A DNA stretch of 64,000 nt from Myotis daubentonii (Eukaryota; Chordata; Mammalia; Chiroptera; Vespertilionidae), in assembly GCF_963259705.1 (NCBI RefSeq), contig NC_081841.1:28323244-28387243 (forward strand). The letters are read 5' to 3'. Every line of letters starts with the position of its first letter. The first letter of the stretch is position 1. A program made the translations under genes and the position numbers. The notes beneath the pieces are model-generated. The model did no database searches. It saw only the letters and a list, made by a program, of their open reading frames with translations, and was not told where the DNA came from. Positions 1-10,764 of the stretch are shown here, piece by piece.

Positions 1-309
1 CAACAGAATGACTGGTCACTATGATGCACACTGACCACCAGGGGGCAGATGCTCAATGCAGGAGCTGCCCCCTGGTGGTCGGTGTGCTCCCATAGGGGGA
101 GTGCTGCTCAACCAGAAACCCTGAGCCAGGCTCACGGCTGGCAAGCACAGTGGAGGGAGCCTCTCCCACTTCCACGGCAGCGCTAAGGATGTTTGACTGC
201 TGGTTTAGGCCCGCTCTCACTAAGCCGTCAGTTGGACTGCAAGAGCGCGCAGGCCGGGCTGAGGGACTCCCCTGCCTGAGTGCATGAATGTCATGCACCG
301 GGCCTCTAG
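1..309 (+). mobile_element. HeliBat non-autonomous Helitron, 5' end cut by window edge
   Basis: The right end has the HeliBat 3' signature: a palindromic hairpin at 281-299 (GTGCATGAATGTCATGCAC), then GGGCCTCTAG with CTAG at 306-309 and a T following, as expected for insertion between A and T. The body carries the common internal block of this family, including a perfect 14-bp inverted repeat (CCACCAGGGGGCAG at 35-48 and its complement at 65-78). No coding capacity; the 138-residue minus-strand reading frame crossing it is incidental. Confidence 0.9.
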
Positions 310-479
310 TCCTTTCATAATCTCCTCCCCTTAAGTACAAGACAGAAACTAACTTGCTGCCAAACAAAAGAATATGACCAAAGTAATAGGATATCACCCT
401 TGTGATTAGCTCACGTAACAGACTAGAGAAAGAAACTTTCTTACTAACCTCCAAGGAGCAAACAGCCATGTTATGAAGT

Positions 480-740
480 ACCTATGGAGAGGCTTACATG
501 GTACCTCTGGGACCAGTGAGTGGCTCCAACCCAACAACCAACAGAAACCCAAGGTCCTCAGTCATACAGCCACAAGGAAATAAATTCTGTCAACACCTGA
601 GTCAGCTCAGAAGCACATACTTCCACTGTCAGAGTTTCAGATGATAACATAGCTTAGCTGACACTTTAGTTCCAGACTTGCGAGAGTGATAAGCAGAAGT
701 CTAAGATTGTCCCCGAATTCCCCAGACCCTGGTGCATACA
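480..740 (+). mobile_element. Second MLT1-like LTR fragment
   Basis: Shares the same phrase order with the copy at 980-1377 (GGAGAGGCTTACATGG, ACAGCCACAAGGAA, CTGTCAACACCTGAGT, TTAGCTGACACTTTAG) but is shorter and more diverged. Could be a fragment of the same subfamily. Confidence 0.35.
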
Positions 741-979
741 CATTTTCCTACAATGTTTGTATTAAGATTAAGCCAAACATTACTCTAGGTGCCACCAAGA
801 AGGGATTTTGCACATACAATTATGATCTCAAATCAGTTGGCTTTAACATAGGGAGATTATCATAGGTGTCAGGTATACTATAGCATAGTGGTTTGATGGA
901 CATCCTATTACTTTTGTCATATTCTTTTGTTTAACAGCAAGTTATTTTCTACCTTGTACTAAGGTGAGCCTGTAAAAGG

Positions 980-1377
980 GACGAGGACCTTCCTTGAGAA
1001 TTTTGAAGCATAAGGAGTATTCAGAACAAGGAAGATTCTCCATGGCTGGCTTGGAAGATGGAGGGGCCATGTGTCAAAGAATGCAGGAGGTTTTTATGAG
1101 TTGAGAGCAGCTCCCTGCTGACAGCCAGCAAGAAAATGCAAGCCTCCTTTCTATTGCCACAGGAACTGGATTCTGCTTGCAACAGGACCCTGAAGTCCAG
1201 ATGACAACACGGCCTGGCTGACACCTTGATTTTAGTCATGTGATGTCCTAGTGAGATTATGCCCAGATTTCTGACCTACAGAACAATGAGGTAATACTAG
1301 TAAATGGGAGGTGTTCTATGCTGCTAAAATTGTGGCAATTTATTTAATTTATTACACAGTGATGGAAAACTAGTACA
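980..1377 (+). mobile_element. MLT1-like (ERVL-MaLR) solo LTR relic
   Basis: The order of phrases matches the 3' part of MLT1-type LTRs: a GGAAGATGGAGGGGCCATGTG-like segment, GACAGCCAGCAAGAAAATG, a segment reading CTGACACCTTGATTTTAG, CTGACCTACAGAACAATGAG, then a terminal GATGGAAAACTAGTACA resembling the MaLR end AACTAATACA. Diverged, non-coding. Family level is from memory of the consensus; subfamily not assigned. Confidence 0.5.
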
Positions 1378-2122
1378 CTTTTCACATTTGGAGTTGACAT
1401 AAGTCGAGTCATTTCAATTAAGTAAAAGTGAAATTACCCAGGATAGTACTTGGAGCATATGACATGCTAAATATTTGTGAGACTTTTTTTCTAATGAGCC
1501 TCTGAAATACAGAATTTTTCCCATCGTTTCCAAAGTGATCAGTGACATTTGCCAAAAACAACAACAACAAAATTTGCTCCCCCTCTAGAACAAATAAAAC
1601 GTACCACACAATAGTCTACTGAAACAGTGCTCAGCCCAACTATTCTTCAGACATCTGTGATTATCCAGGAACAACAACAAAGAGAATAAAAGTCTGCAAA
1701 CTTTACCTACATGTCTCAGATGGGACATGTAGAATTTAATATTTAAAGGTAGAATTTGATATTTCATAGTTTAAATTATTCCATAACTTACTGTTACTTC
1801 AACTTCCCAGCCTTGCACATACTAAAGTCCAAGAATACTGAGATCATGGAAAAGACTTCAATAAATTGTCTCCTGACTGAATCATAAAACTTGGCAGCTA
1901 TGAATTTGTTTGTCATCTATATAAGATGATCTCTGTGTTGAGAACTCAAATGCTTAATTCTGGCCTATGTGTCATAGATAATTTGAGTATCAGTTCCAAG
2001 GCTTTGGGATACATTCCAAAGTAAATAAGTGTTGTCTGAAATTTAGGCATTCTCCTATAGTTTAAAGCTTCTCATTTTCTGCTTTCAGAGAAGTTATGAA
2101 TCAAGTTGATATTTATTCAAGA

Positions 2123-2643
2123 CTAGAGACCCAGTGCACGAATTTGTGCACGGGTGGAGTCCCTCAGGGTGGCCTGCTGAGATCAGGCCCCAGCTCGTGC
2201 CCCCAGCCTCGCAGCCCCACCTCACACCCCCAGCCCCACCTAGGACCCTGCCTTGGCCTGTGCCACCCCCTCACCTGCTCCACCATCCCGCCTGTGGGGC
2301 AATCGATCAGGGCCGGGCCCCGCGCCCGGCTCCCTCAGCACCTGGGAGCTGGGCAGCGGCCCCACCCCCTGCCACCACTGCTGGTAGCAGTCTGGGGGGA
2401 GATCGGCAGGGCGATTGGCCCACACTCACACCCACCTTGGCCTGGCACCACCTGTTCACCTGCTCCACCATCCCACCATGATCCCGCTCTCGTCGGGGCC
2501 CATAGGGGCCAGCAGTGCCTCCACTGCCGCCTCCCGCCATGTTCCGCACTGCTCCCTGGTGGTAAGTGCACATCATAGCGAGCAGTCGAACTCCTGGTCT
2601 CCCTTAGGGGACAATTTGCATATTAGGCTTTTATTATATAGGA
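2123..2643 (-). mobile_element. HeliBat non-autonomous Helitron
   Basis: Reverse-oriented. The 3' end is at the left: CTAG at 2123-2126 with the hairpin GTGCACGAATTTGTGCAC just inside. The 5' end is at the right: complement of TCCTATATAATAAAAG, ending at 2643. Flanking bases are A (2122) and T (2644), the Helitron A/T target with no duplication. GC-rich, spawning several overlapping spurious reading frames. A CTCF-core-like motif (complement) lies at 2549-2562. Confidence 0.92.
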
Positions 2644-2702
2644 TTTGTTTGCACAGCCCCAGAGGTGGTTTCACATTACTGTTAAAAATCAATGATTCTC
2701 AC

Positions 2703-2921
2703 CCTAGCGGGTTTGGCTCAGTGGATAGAATGTGACCTGTGGGCTAAAGGGTCCTGGGTTTGATTCCAATTAAGGCACATGCTAGGTTGCGGGCTCATTA
2801 CCAGTAGGGGGCGTGCAGGAGGCAGCCAATCAATGATTCTCTCTCATCATTGATGGTTCTATCTCTCTCCCTCTCCCTCTCTGAAATCAATAAAAATATA
2901 TATTTTAAAAAATAAAAAATG
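2703..2921 (+). mobile_element. VES tRNA-derived SINE
   Basis: tRNA-like head with A-box (TGGCTCAGTGG) and B-box-like (GGTTTGATTCC) pol III promoter elements, the central GCAGGAGGCAGCCAATCAATG block, a CT-rich stretch and an AATAAAAATATATA tail. Flanked by a perfect 12-bp target duplication AATGATTCTCAC (2691-2702 and 2922-2933). Not a functional tRNA gene. Confidence 0.93.
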
Positions 2922-2933
2922 AATGATTCTCAC

Positions 2934-3808
2934 ATACTAGTACATGTTTGTGGGCCACATGAGTCCCTTGATTTTAGAAATTTGTAAGTGATCTTGACCA
3001 TTTCAGGATCCCAAGAATTATGAATGAAACAAGTGCATTTACATTTTACTCTTCAACCGCGAAGAAAGATTCAGCACTGCTGCTTTCAACACGATTACAG
3101 TTGATATTTGAGCATGACAGAAAGTCACCTTGTAAAGAAAAGAGTTGTTTTTCATTAGAAGCATGTTTGAACAATGAACTGAGGTACCTTTTCAAGTTTG
3201 TACTGGTAAGGGGACAGGATGAAGTCAGATGTCCCAAATTTTTACTCATGTAAAAAGTTTACTTTTGACCCTCATAGATATAAATTCATACTTTATAAAT
3301 AAAGTGAAATTTTTGAAACAGTGAGCTGTTTTATATTATTTATGAGTTTATAATAGTTTGTGGTGGGTTTTTTTTTAAGCAGGCACATTTGCTTTTGAAT
3401 GGAGAATCAGTTCAATATTCAGTTAAACAAGAACGTTTCTTTTAACTTTTAAATATCCACTACCTTTGCTAGAGGTCAAACCTCTAGAAATAACTCTCTG
3501 TTTGTTCTGAAATACAATGTACTACTTTACAAAGGTGGAGATTCATTGTTTTTTATAGGGCATGGCATCTTTTGCTAGTGAAGATCTTCAGAGATTCTGT
3601 TTGGGATCTAGAAATTAAAAATTCAATTTTATAACATTTTATACTGATACAACATCAAAAAGGACTAGTTCACAATTTAATACAAAAGATATAGGAAACA
3701 TGTTACTCTTAGAGGGCTCTGAGATGTCCAAGATGTTCTCATTATATGTTTGAAAAATAATCTCCTGTTAGAACAACCGTGGCCTCCTAGATCTTTTTCT
3801 AAAATTTA
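2934..3808. other. Unassigned intergenic DNA
   Basis: AT-rich single-copy-looking sequence. I see no exon, RNA gene or recognisable repeat here. The overlapping 77- and 67-residue frames at 3020-3253 are antisense shadows with no family resemblance. Confidence 0.5.
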
Positions 3809-4040
3809 GCCAGGCTGGTGTGGCTTAGAGGTTAAGGGTCGACCTATGATCCAAGCAGTCACAGTTTGATTCCTGGTCAAGGCACATGCCCACGTTGCAG
3901 GCTCAAACCCCAGTGGAGGGGGTGGGGGGGCATGCAGGAGGCAGCCAATCAATGATTCTCTCTTATCATTGATGTGTCTCTCTCTTCCTCTCCCTTTCTC
4001 TCTGAAATCAATAAAAATATATATATATATTTTTTTAAAT
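3809..4040 (+). mobile_element. VES SINE, older copy
   Basis: tRNA-like head (GCCAGGCTGGTGTGGCTTAG, B-box-like GTTTGATTCCTGG), GCATGCAGGAGGCAGCCAATC core, CT-rich stretch and an A/T-rich tail from about 4005. More diverged than the copies at 42282 or 47288. No clear target duplication. Confidence 0.85.
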
Positions 4041-4313
4041 TTTTATACTTGGAGCAGAGGGGGTAGGATGGGCTCTGTAGGATCAGTAAGTACAAGGAAC
4101 ATGTACCAGGTTAAGGGGCCTTTATAGGTGGTGGTAGGGGCGGGGTAAATAGAGGATCCTGGAAGGGCTCTTCCACATATAGTGTGACTATTAAGAGATT
4201 CTGAAAACCTGAAAAAATTACTGGAAGGGAAGAATGATGGCCCAAGCTAATGAAAAATATGGCACAAAGCACAGTATTATAAACAAGTCTTTCTTGGTTC
4301 TCCAGGAACCTCT

Positions 4314-4519
4314 TTTTTTTATTATTCATTTTTTACAGAGAGGAAGGGAGAGGGATAGTTAGAAACATCGATGAGAGAGAAACATCAATCAGCTGCCTCC
4401 TGCACCCTCCCTACTGGGTATGTGCCCGCAACCAAGGTACATGCCCTTGGCCGGAATTGAACCCAGGACCCTTCAGTCCTCAGACTGACGCTCTACCCAC
4501 TGAGCCAAATTGGTTAGGG
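4314..4519 (-). mobile_element. VES SINE, reverse orientation
   Basis: Complement of the VES consensus: T-rich tail at 4314-4335, ATCAGCTGCCTCCTGCA core, complementary B-box region near 4454-4466 and the tRNA-like head ending at 4519. Flanked by an imperfect 15-bp duplication starting CTCCAGG (4300-4314 and 4520-4534), two mismatches. Confidence 0.9.
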
Positions 4520-4619
4520 CTCCAGGTATCTCTTAAATAAAACTTCTTCTGTTTGCTTTATGAGCCCCCTTATTTTCCCACATCTCCGGTCCCCAAACAG
4601 AATTCATCATCTTTGCTAG

Positions 4620-5230
4620 AGCACTGCTGTCATGGATGGCACCACCACAGAAGTGTCTAAGAGTTTCCTAGACTCCCTCTGTCTCAAGGCCTGTGTACTC
4701 CATCCAGTCCTGTTCTTAAAGCATCCGGATGTTTACCAGATCCCTCCCCTTTGCTTCATTCCCATGGCTCTGGCTTTAGCACCAACTCTCTCAAGTGGTC
4801 CTGGTTCTAAACCACTGTAACAGCCTCTCCCTACCCCCTCTGTCACAGCAGCTGTCCGGCTCCCACACTCCCAGCTAATCTTTACTCTGCCAGAATGATC
4901 TTTCTTAAATACAAGTCTTATCTTTGCATTTGCTGGAATGATTTCCCATTGCCTAAAGAATGAAGTCCAAACTCTAGCATGGCATGTGAAATTCTCATGG
5001 TTTAGCTGCTACTTCAGTTTCCTTTCTCACAGTTCCTCCATATACAGAACATACATTTCCCACTTCGATGCCTTTCCGACATGGTCCTCTCTCCGCCTAC
5101 AATTCCCTTTTCTCCCTTGTCTGCCTGGTCAACTACTACTTTTCTTTCTATTTCTTCTGATTGCCTATTTAGTTGATCCCATGCTTTTGCATCCTCTTGG
5201 CATCTTTCTTGCGAAATTTTAAAAACCACA
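4620..5230 (+). mobile_element. L2-like LINE 3' relic
   Basis: Phrases such as GATTTCCCATTGCCTAAAGA and GTCCAAACTCTAGCATGGCA follow the order of the conserved 3' region of mammalian LINE2. Heavily diverged, no intact reading frame. Part of the left side may be unrelated. Confidence 0.5.
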
Positions 5231-5531
5231 ATCCAGTACAGTGATTCAGTTATTCCACAAACATTTCATATTTAAATTTGTTACTAGCATACCATAGCTA
5301 AATACAACAAAGGTGTTGCTATAATATCATGCACAAGCTGATGTATTTACTTTTTCTTTCCTGATTTTTGCTAGGTACTAGTTTTCAACAAGCAGTTCAT
5401 GTATAAACATGATATTGAAATTTGTTCAGGTTTGTTATTGTGCTTTATGTTTTGTTCGGGTTCTTAATAAAATATGTTTCCTAAAGGTACTTCGGTTATC
5501 TGTACAATAACTCAGCCATGTTTACTTTATA

Positions 5532-5700
5532 CAGTGGGGCCTTGACTATGAGTGTCCCGAGTTTTTTGAGATACCAGCTGTCTCTCGGCTGATTTTTTGC
5601 ATTGAGTTGATAGAGTAATTTGAGTTAACGAGCTCCTTAACGAGCTCCTTAACGAGCTCGGTCTCGGAACGAATTAAACTCGTAAGTCAAGGCCCCACTG
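5532..5700 (-). mobile_element. Tc1/mariner-type MITE
   Basis: 169 bp with terminal inverted repeats (CAGTGGGGCCTTGACT and AGTCAAGGCCCCACTG) flanked on both sides by TA (5530-5531 and 5701-5702), the Tc1/mariner target. No transposase. Internally, CGAGCTCCTTAA is tandemly repeated (about 5629-5660), unlike the related copy at 55033. Strand is only relative to that copy. Confidence 0.85.
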
Positions 5701-5702
5701 TA

Positions 5703-6079
5703 TTGTGGCTTGGTGTTTCATTAGAGCACTCACTGAAATACTGTAGTGGAATTTGCTATACTGTATTATGTGATCTCCAAGTAAGCAGTACATTTGCTGT
5801 ATAATTGCCTACTGTATGCCAGTTTTTCATGACACCAAAACATTTATTTTGAAGTTTGTAATTTCTGTTTTTCATGGTTAAAGATTAAGAGTTCTGCACA
5901 ACCCGAATTTGTCTTCCTTACGGTATTCATGCAAATACATTACTCAGTATTTGCATGAACCAAATAATATATTTTTCTTCACAAAAACTATTTCAATACC
6001 TTTTTTATAATGTGCACTCAACCCCATCTCCCACAACACAAATTCCATTGTAAACTACAGGTATATTTTATATTCCAGC
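5703..6079. other. Unassigned AT-rich intergenic DNA
   Basis: Nothing gene-like or clearly repetitive was seen. Confidence 0.5.
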
Positions 6080-6690
6080 AAATGTCAACAAATGGAGTAC
6101 TTCCAGTTAAGGGACTTGGGGAAAGATCCATGAAGGAAGTAAAATTTGAGCTGGGATGTGATGGATAGTTTGGAAACAACACAGACAAGACTGACTGAGA
6201 AAATAGAAGCAATTCCGAGGGGGAATTTCATGATGTTAGGGAAGCTGAGAGCGTAACTGTGGCCCTGCTATAACTCAGGAAACTGTGATGTGTATAAAAG
6301 GACTTTCCGGAGGTAAAGTTGAAAAGCTACATTGGAGTTTAATCATGGAGGCCCTTGAATGACAGGCTATGGATATAGATGTTCATTTTGTAATAAAATT
6401 AGGATCCACTGAAGGGTTTTGTTTTGGTTTGGTTTCTGTTTTTAAAAGCAGAAGTAATAGAAGCAAGGCTGCCCTTCAAGAAGATTAACCTGGCAGCCGC
6501 ATGTTAAGTAGATTAGAGAGAAGAGCTGGGAGGTGGGGGCACCTGCAGGGAGGCCGACAGTGCAGACAGTGGATCATAAAGATAATGAGGTCGAAACTAG
6601 AGCAGTGACATTGGGAGCCTGCAGAAGAGACAGAAGGAAAAAAAAAATGGGGCAGAGATTGGATCAACAGGATTCATTCGGTATTTGGCT
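6080..6690 (-). mobile_element. L2 relic, reverse orientation
   Basis: Reads like the complement of the LINE2 3' part: GGAGGCCCTTGAATGACAGG, GGATCCACTGAAGGGTTTTG, AAGATTAACCTGGCAGCCGC and GGATCATAAAGATAATGAGG occur in the order seen in L2 antisense copies. No intact frame. Confidence 0.5.
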
Positions 6691-7472
6691 CTGGAAGGCA
6701 AAGGAGATTGCCCTCCATACTCAGGAAAATGGTGGTATGAGTTAGGACAACTAATGTGTCCATTTTGGAATGCACAGAATCACCGAATTTTAGGTGTCAG
6801 CAGATCATTCCGAGCTTTTCACAAGGCAGTTCACAATTTAGGAGCAGAAATCAGGAAAAAAGCCAGGTTTGGAGACACTGATTTGGTGGTTGTGGCCACC
6901 ATGATAATGTGCCTGACAAATCTCCCACTACTGTAAAAGTTCGGTCCTCGGCCATTGCACTTTAAACGCACCTCAGTGTTCAAACCGAGGCCATGCATCT
7001 GCCAGGTGGCTTCCAGCCACTGAGTAAGTGCAGAGGAAATGGTGAAGCAGATCAGCCTAGGAAGACAAAGGACTCCTTTGTCAGCCAACTTTGGCTCAAA
7101 GACTCACAAACAGCTTTTCTGGACCCTCCTTTGACTACAATGTTCCCACCCAAACTTCTTTCTTCCCAGTCTTTCCACTCTTTCTCCTTCACTTGATGTT
7201 AGATTTGCATCAGATCTAATCTATTTGGTAGCCTTTGGTGATGGCTCTCTCCCCAGCCGAAAAAGCTTTCCCTATTTAATGTTGTTTTGGCATCTGCTTC
7301 TCAGAGCACCTCGATTAACACAATAGTTATTTGAAAGAGATGATAAGTATCCCATAGGCCATTTTGTTCAAGTAGAAAATCTTGAATCATTAAATCAATA
7401 TTAAATTATTCAGTTTAACTCCTAAAGTATAAAATTGTGTCTTCTAGTGATGATGTTCTGCATTTATATTTT
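6691..7472. other. Unassigned intergenic DNA
   Basis: No supported gene. The overlapping frames of 67-85 residues on both strands (6685-7196) show no family resemblance and overlap one another antisense. Confidence 0.45.
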
Positions 7473-7488
7473 AAAAGACTATTTTAAG

Positions 7489-9392
7489 AGAGAACCAAGA
7501 TGGCGGCATAGGTAAACACCGGAGAAAGCTGCCTCCCACAACCACTTCAAAAATATAACTAAAAGACGGAACGGACATCACCCAGAACCACAGGAAAGCT
7601 GGCTGAGGGGAAATTCTTCAACTAGAAGGAAAGAGAACAGCGTACCGAGACTCAGAGGAGGCTCAGTGTGGAAAATACAAAGGTGCGGAGGTGCACGCGG
7701 AGCGGGCTGGCGGCTGAGGGCCCGGTTGTCGTTTTCAATCGGGAGGGAGTCTCAGGCTCTGAGCTCCAGTTCTGGGCAAGTCTCTAGGGACCCAGACTCA
7801 AACGGGAGAAGCGGGACTGTCTGGCATCGGTTGGAACGCGAGGGTAGCTTTCTCTCCGAGGTTTGCAGCGGTTGCTGGGACTCTGAGAGGCAGAGCCTCT
7901 GGGGACAGGACTGAGAGCAGCCATAACTGCTCCCTCCACCTGCCCTGTTTGACCCCGTGCAACCCGCCCTGCCCAAGCCCTGCACAGAGCCATTTGCCGG
8001 ATAGCCTCAGGCAAAGGCTAGATTAGCACCTCCCCAGAGGACAAAAGCTCTCTCACTGAAGACACAGCTGATTCTCACAGCCAGTTGGCCTGGAGGTCAA
8101 ATCCCCCCAGTATTAACTACAACAATCAAGGCTTAACTACAACAAGACTGCGCACAAAGACCACTAGGGGGTGCACCAAGAAAGCATAAAAAAAATGCGG
8201 AGACAAACAAACAGGACAAAATTGTCAATGGAAGATATAGAGTTCAGAACCACACTTTTAAGGTCTCTCAAGAACTGTCTAGAAGCCGCCGATAAACTTA
8301 ATGAGATCTACAAGAAATCTAATGAGACCCTCGATGTTATGATAAAGAACCAACTAGAAATTAAGCATACATGGACTGAAATAAACAATACTATACAGAC
8401 TCCCAACAGCAGACCAGAGGAGCGCAAGAATCAAGTCAAAGATTCGAAATGCGAAGAAGCAAAAAACACCCAACCGGAAAAGCAAATGAAAAAAGAATCC
8501 GAAAATACAAAGATAGTGTAAGGAGCCTCTGGGACAGCTTCAAGCATACCAACATCAGAATTATAGGGGTGCCAGAAGATGAGAGAGACCAAGATATTGA
8601 AAACCTATTTGAAGAAATAATGACAGAAAACTTCCCCTACCTGGTGAAAGAAATAGACTTACAACTCCAGGAAGCGCAGAGAACCCCAAACAAAAGGAAT
8701 CCAAAGAGGACCACACCAAGACACATCATCATTAAAATGCCAAGAGCAAAAGACAAAGAGAGAATCTTAAAAGCAGCAAGAGAAAGAAACTCAGTTACCT
8801 ACAAGGGAATACCCATAAGATTGTCAGCTGATTTCTCAACAGAAACTATGCAGGCCAGAAGGGAATGGCAAGAAATATTCAAAGTGATGAATACCAAGAA
8901 CCTACAACCAAGATTACTTTATCCAGCGAAGCTATCATTCAGAACTGAAGGTCAGATAAAGAGCTTCACAGATAAGGAAAAGCTAAAGGAGTTCATCACC
9001 ACCAAACCAGGATTATATGAAATGCTGAAAGGTATCCTTTAAGAAGGAGAAGAAGAAGAAAAAGGTAAAGATACAAATTATGAACAACAAATATGCATCT
9101 ATCAACAAGTGAATCTAAGAATCAAGTGAATAAATAATCTGATGAACAGAATGAACTGGTGATTATAATAGAATCAGGGACATAGAAAGGGAATGGACTG
9201 ACTATTCTTGGGGGGGAAAAGGGTGTGGGAGATGCGGGAAGAGACTGGACAAAAATCGTGCACCTATGGATGAGGACAGTGGGTGGGGAGTGAGGGCGGA
9301 GGGTGGGGTGGAAACTGGAAGGAGGGGATTTATGGGGGGAAAAAAGAGGAACAAATGTAATAATCTGAACAATAAAGATTTAATTAAAAAAA

Positions 9393-9427
<35 letters not shown>

Positions 9428-9439
9428 ACAAAACAAAAA
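7489..9439 (+). mobile_element. HAL1 half-LINE, nearly full length (copy 1)
   Basis: Structure in order: L1-type 5' end (AACCAAGATGGCGGCATAGG), a GC-rich 5' UTR of about 0.7 kb, a single ORF1-type reading frame, a 3' UTR ending AACAATAAAGATTTAATT, and an A-rich tail expanded to (TAAA)n at about 9391-9428. There is no ORF2 (reverse transcriptase), which defines HAL1, so it would depend on L1 machinery in trans. A perfect 16-bp target duplication AAAAGACTATTTTAAG flanks it (7473-7488 and 9440-9455), indicating a young insertion. A second copy lies at 28662. Confidence 0.92.
8195..9042 (+). pseudogene. HAL1 ORF1p (L1 ORF1-type RNA-binding protein), frameshifted
   Basis: Starts at ATG 8195 (MRRQTNRTK). 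The N-terminal part is a coiled-coil-like helix (to about residue 100). Next is an RRM-type domain starting near TNIRIIGVPEDERDQDIENL, then the C-terminal domain (RREWQEIFKVMNTKNLQPRL) ending ...LKGIL at 9042. Compared with copy 2, one A is missing near 8484, in an A-rich run just before GAATCCG. The upstream frame therefore stops at 8521, and the RRM and C-terminal domain lie in another frame. In L1, ORF1p forms trimers that coat the RNA; this copy cannot make the full protein. Family assignment rests on motif order and is secure. Confidence 0.9.
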
Positions 9440-9455
9440 AAAAGACTATTTTAAG

Positions 9456-9709
9456 TGAAAAGATGGAATCATTATAAGAAATTGCAGTGGGTGGCTATAT
9501 TAACCTCCAATAAAGATCCTAAAGTTATGAATCACTGAGATGGAGTCACAGATAAGAGTGATCTTTGAAGTGATACAAAGCCCTAAGTAATTAATATCTT
9601 CTATTTTCCAGCTACTCAGAAATATGTGGGTCCATATATATTGCTCTTTGTCATCCTTCTGCTACTTTTTAATTTTTTTGAGTAATATTATTACTTGTAA
9701 TATTAAATA
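9456..9709. other. Short unassigned spacer
   Basis: AT-rich sequence between HAL1 copy 1 and the composite HeliBat; nothing recognised. Confidence 0.5.
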
Positions 9710-10764
9710 TCCTATCTAATAATAGACAAACATAGAAATTGACCATACCTCCGCTACACTTCCCATTGGCTAATCAGCAAGATATGCAAATTAACTGCCA
9801 ACAAAGATGGCGGCTGGCAGCCACGCAGCTGAAGCGAACATGAGGCTTGCTTGCTCCAGTGATGGAGGAAGCCAAGGTTCCCCGCCTGCCACGGCCCAGC
9901 TCTGAGCTCTGGAAGCAACAATGTTTCAATTATAGAAGCTAAACAAACCCCAGATACCTTCTTTCAGCCAGCCACGGCCTCAGGGCTGGAGCTGGCTCTC
10001 AGCTCCAGTGACAGCTATAGAAGGTAAATAAATCCCAGAAGAAAAAAAAAAAAGAAGAAGAAGAAAAGGAGAGGCTGGGAGCGTCAGTCACCTGCCAGCC
10101 TGAAAACAGCCCTCAGCCCCTCACTCAGACTGGCCAGGCACCCCAGTGGGGACCCCCACCCTGAAGGGGGTGTGACCAGCTGCAAACAGCCATCAGCCCA
10201 TTATCCAGGCTGGCCAGGTACCCAAGCAGGACCCCCACCTTGATCCGGGACACCCTTCAGGGCAAACCAGCCAGCCCCCGCCTGTGCACCAGGCTTCTAT
10301 CCTATATAGTAAAAGGGTAATATGCAAACTGACCCTAACAGCAGAAAGACTGGGAATGACTGGTCACTATGACATACACTGACCACCAGGGGGCACATGC
10401 TCAGCGCAGGAGCTCCCCTCTGGTGGTCAGTGTGTTCTCACAGTGGGGAGCTCTGCTCAGCCACAAGCCAGGCTGATGGCTGCCAGTACAGCAGTGGTGG
10501 TGGGAGCCTATCCTGCCTCCTCAGCAGCACTAAGGATGTCTGACTGCAACTTAGCTGTGCTCCCCGCTGGCAAATGAACATCCCCCAAGGGCTGCTGGGC
10601 TGCCAGAGGGATGTCTGATTGCCATCTTAGGCCAATCCCCCAGGGAGCAGGCCTAAGCCAGCAAGTGGTCACCCCCGAGGGGTCCCAGACTGCGAGAGGG
10701 CACAGGCCGGGCTGAGGGACTCCCTACCCCTGAGTGCACAAATTTTTGTGCACTGGGCCTCTAG
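9710..10764 (+). mobile_element. Composite HeliBat (two fused Helitrons)
   Basis: The 5' end is TCCTATCTAATAATAGAC at 9710, preceded by A. The 3' end is hairpin GTGCACAAATTTTTGTGCAC (10734-10753) plus CTAG (10761-10764), followed by T. An internal junction at 10299/10300 joins a degenerate 3' end (CACCAGGCTTCTA, lacking the G of CTAG) to a second 5' end (TCCTATATAGTAAAAGGGTA). The same junction occurs at 26602/26603 and 41164/41165. The left part holds CCAAT, octamer and YY1-type motifs (9762-9815). The right part is a canonical HeliBat body with a degenerate paired CTCF-like motif (10383-10426). Non-coding. Confidence 0.9.

Larger units (their letters stand above)
310..2122. other. Intergenic DNA with MLT1-like LTR relics
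   Basis: No gene seen. Two stretches (about 480-740 and 980-1377) read like degenerate ERVL-MaLR (MLT1) LTRs. The rest is AT-rich and unassigned. Confidence 0.4.
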
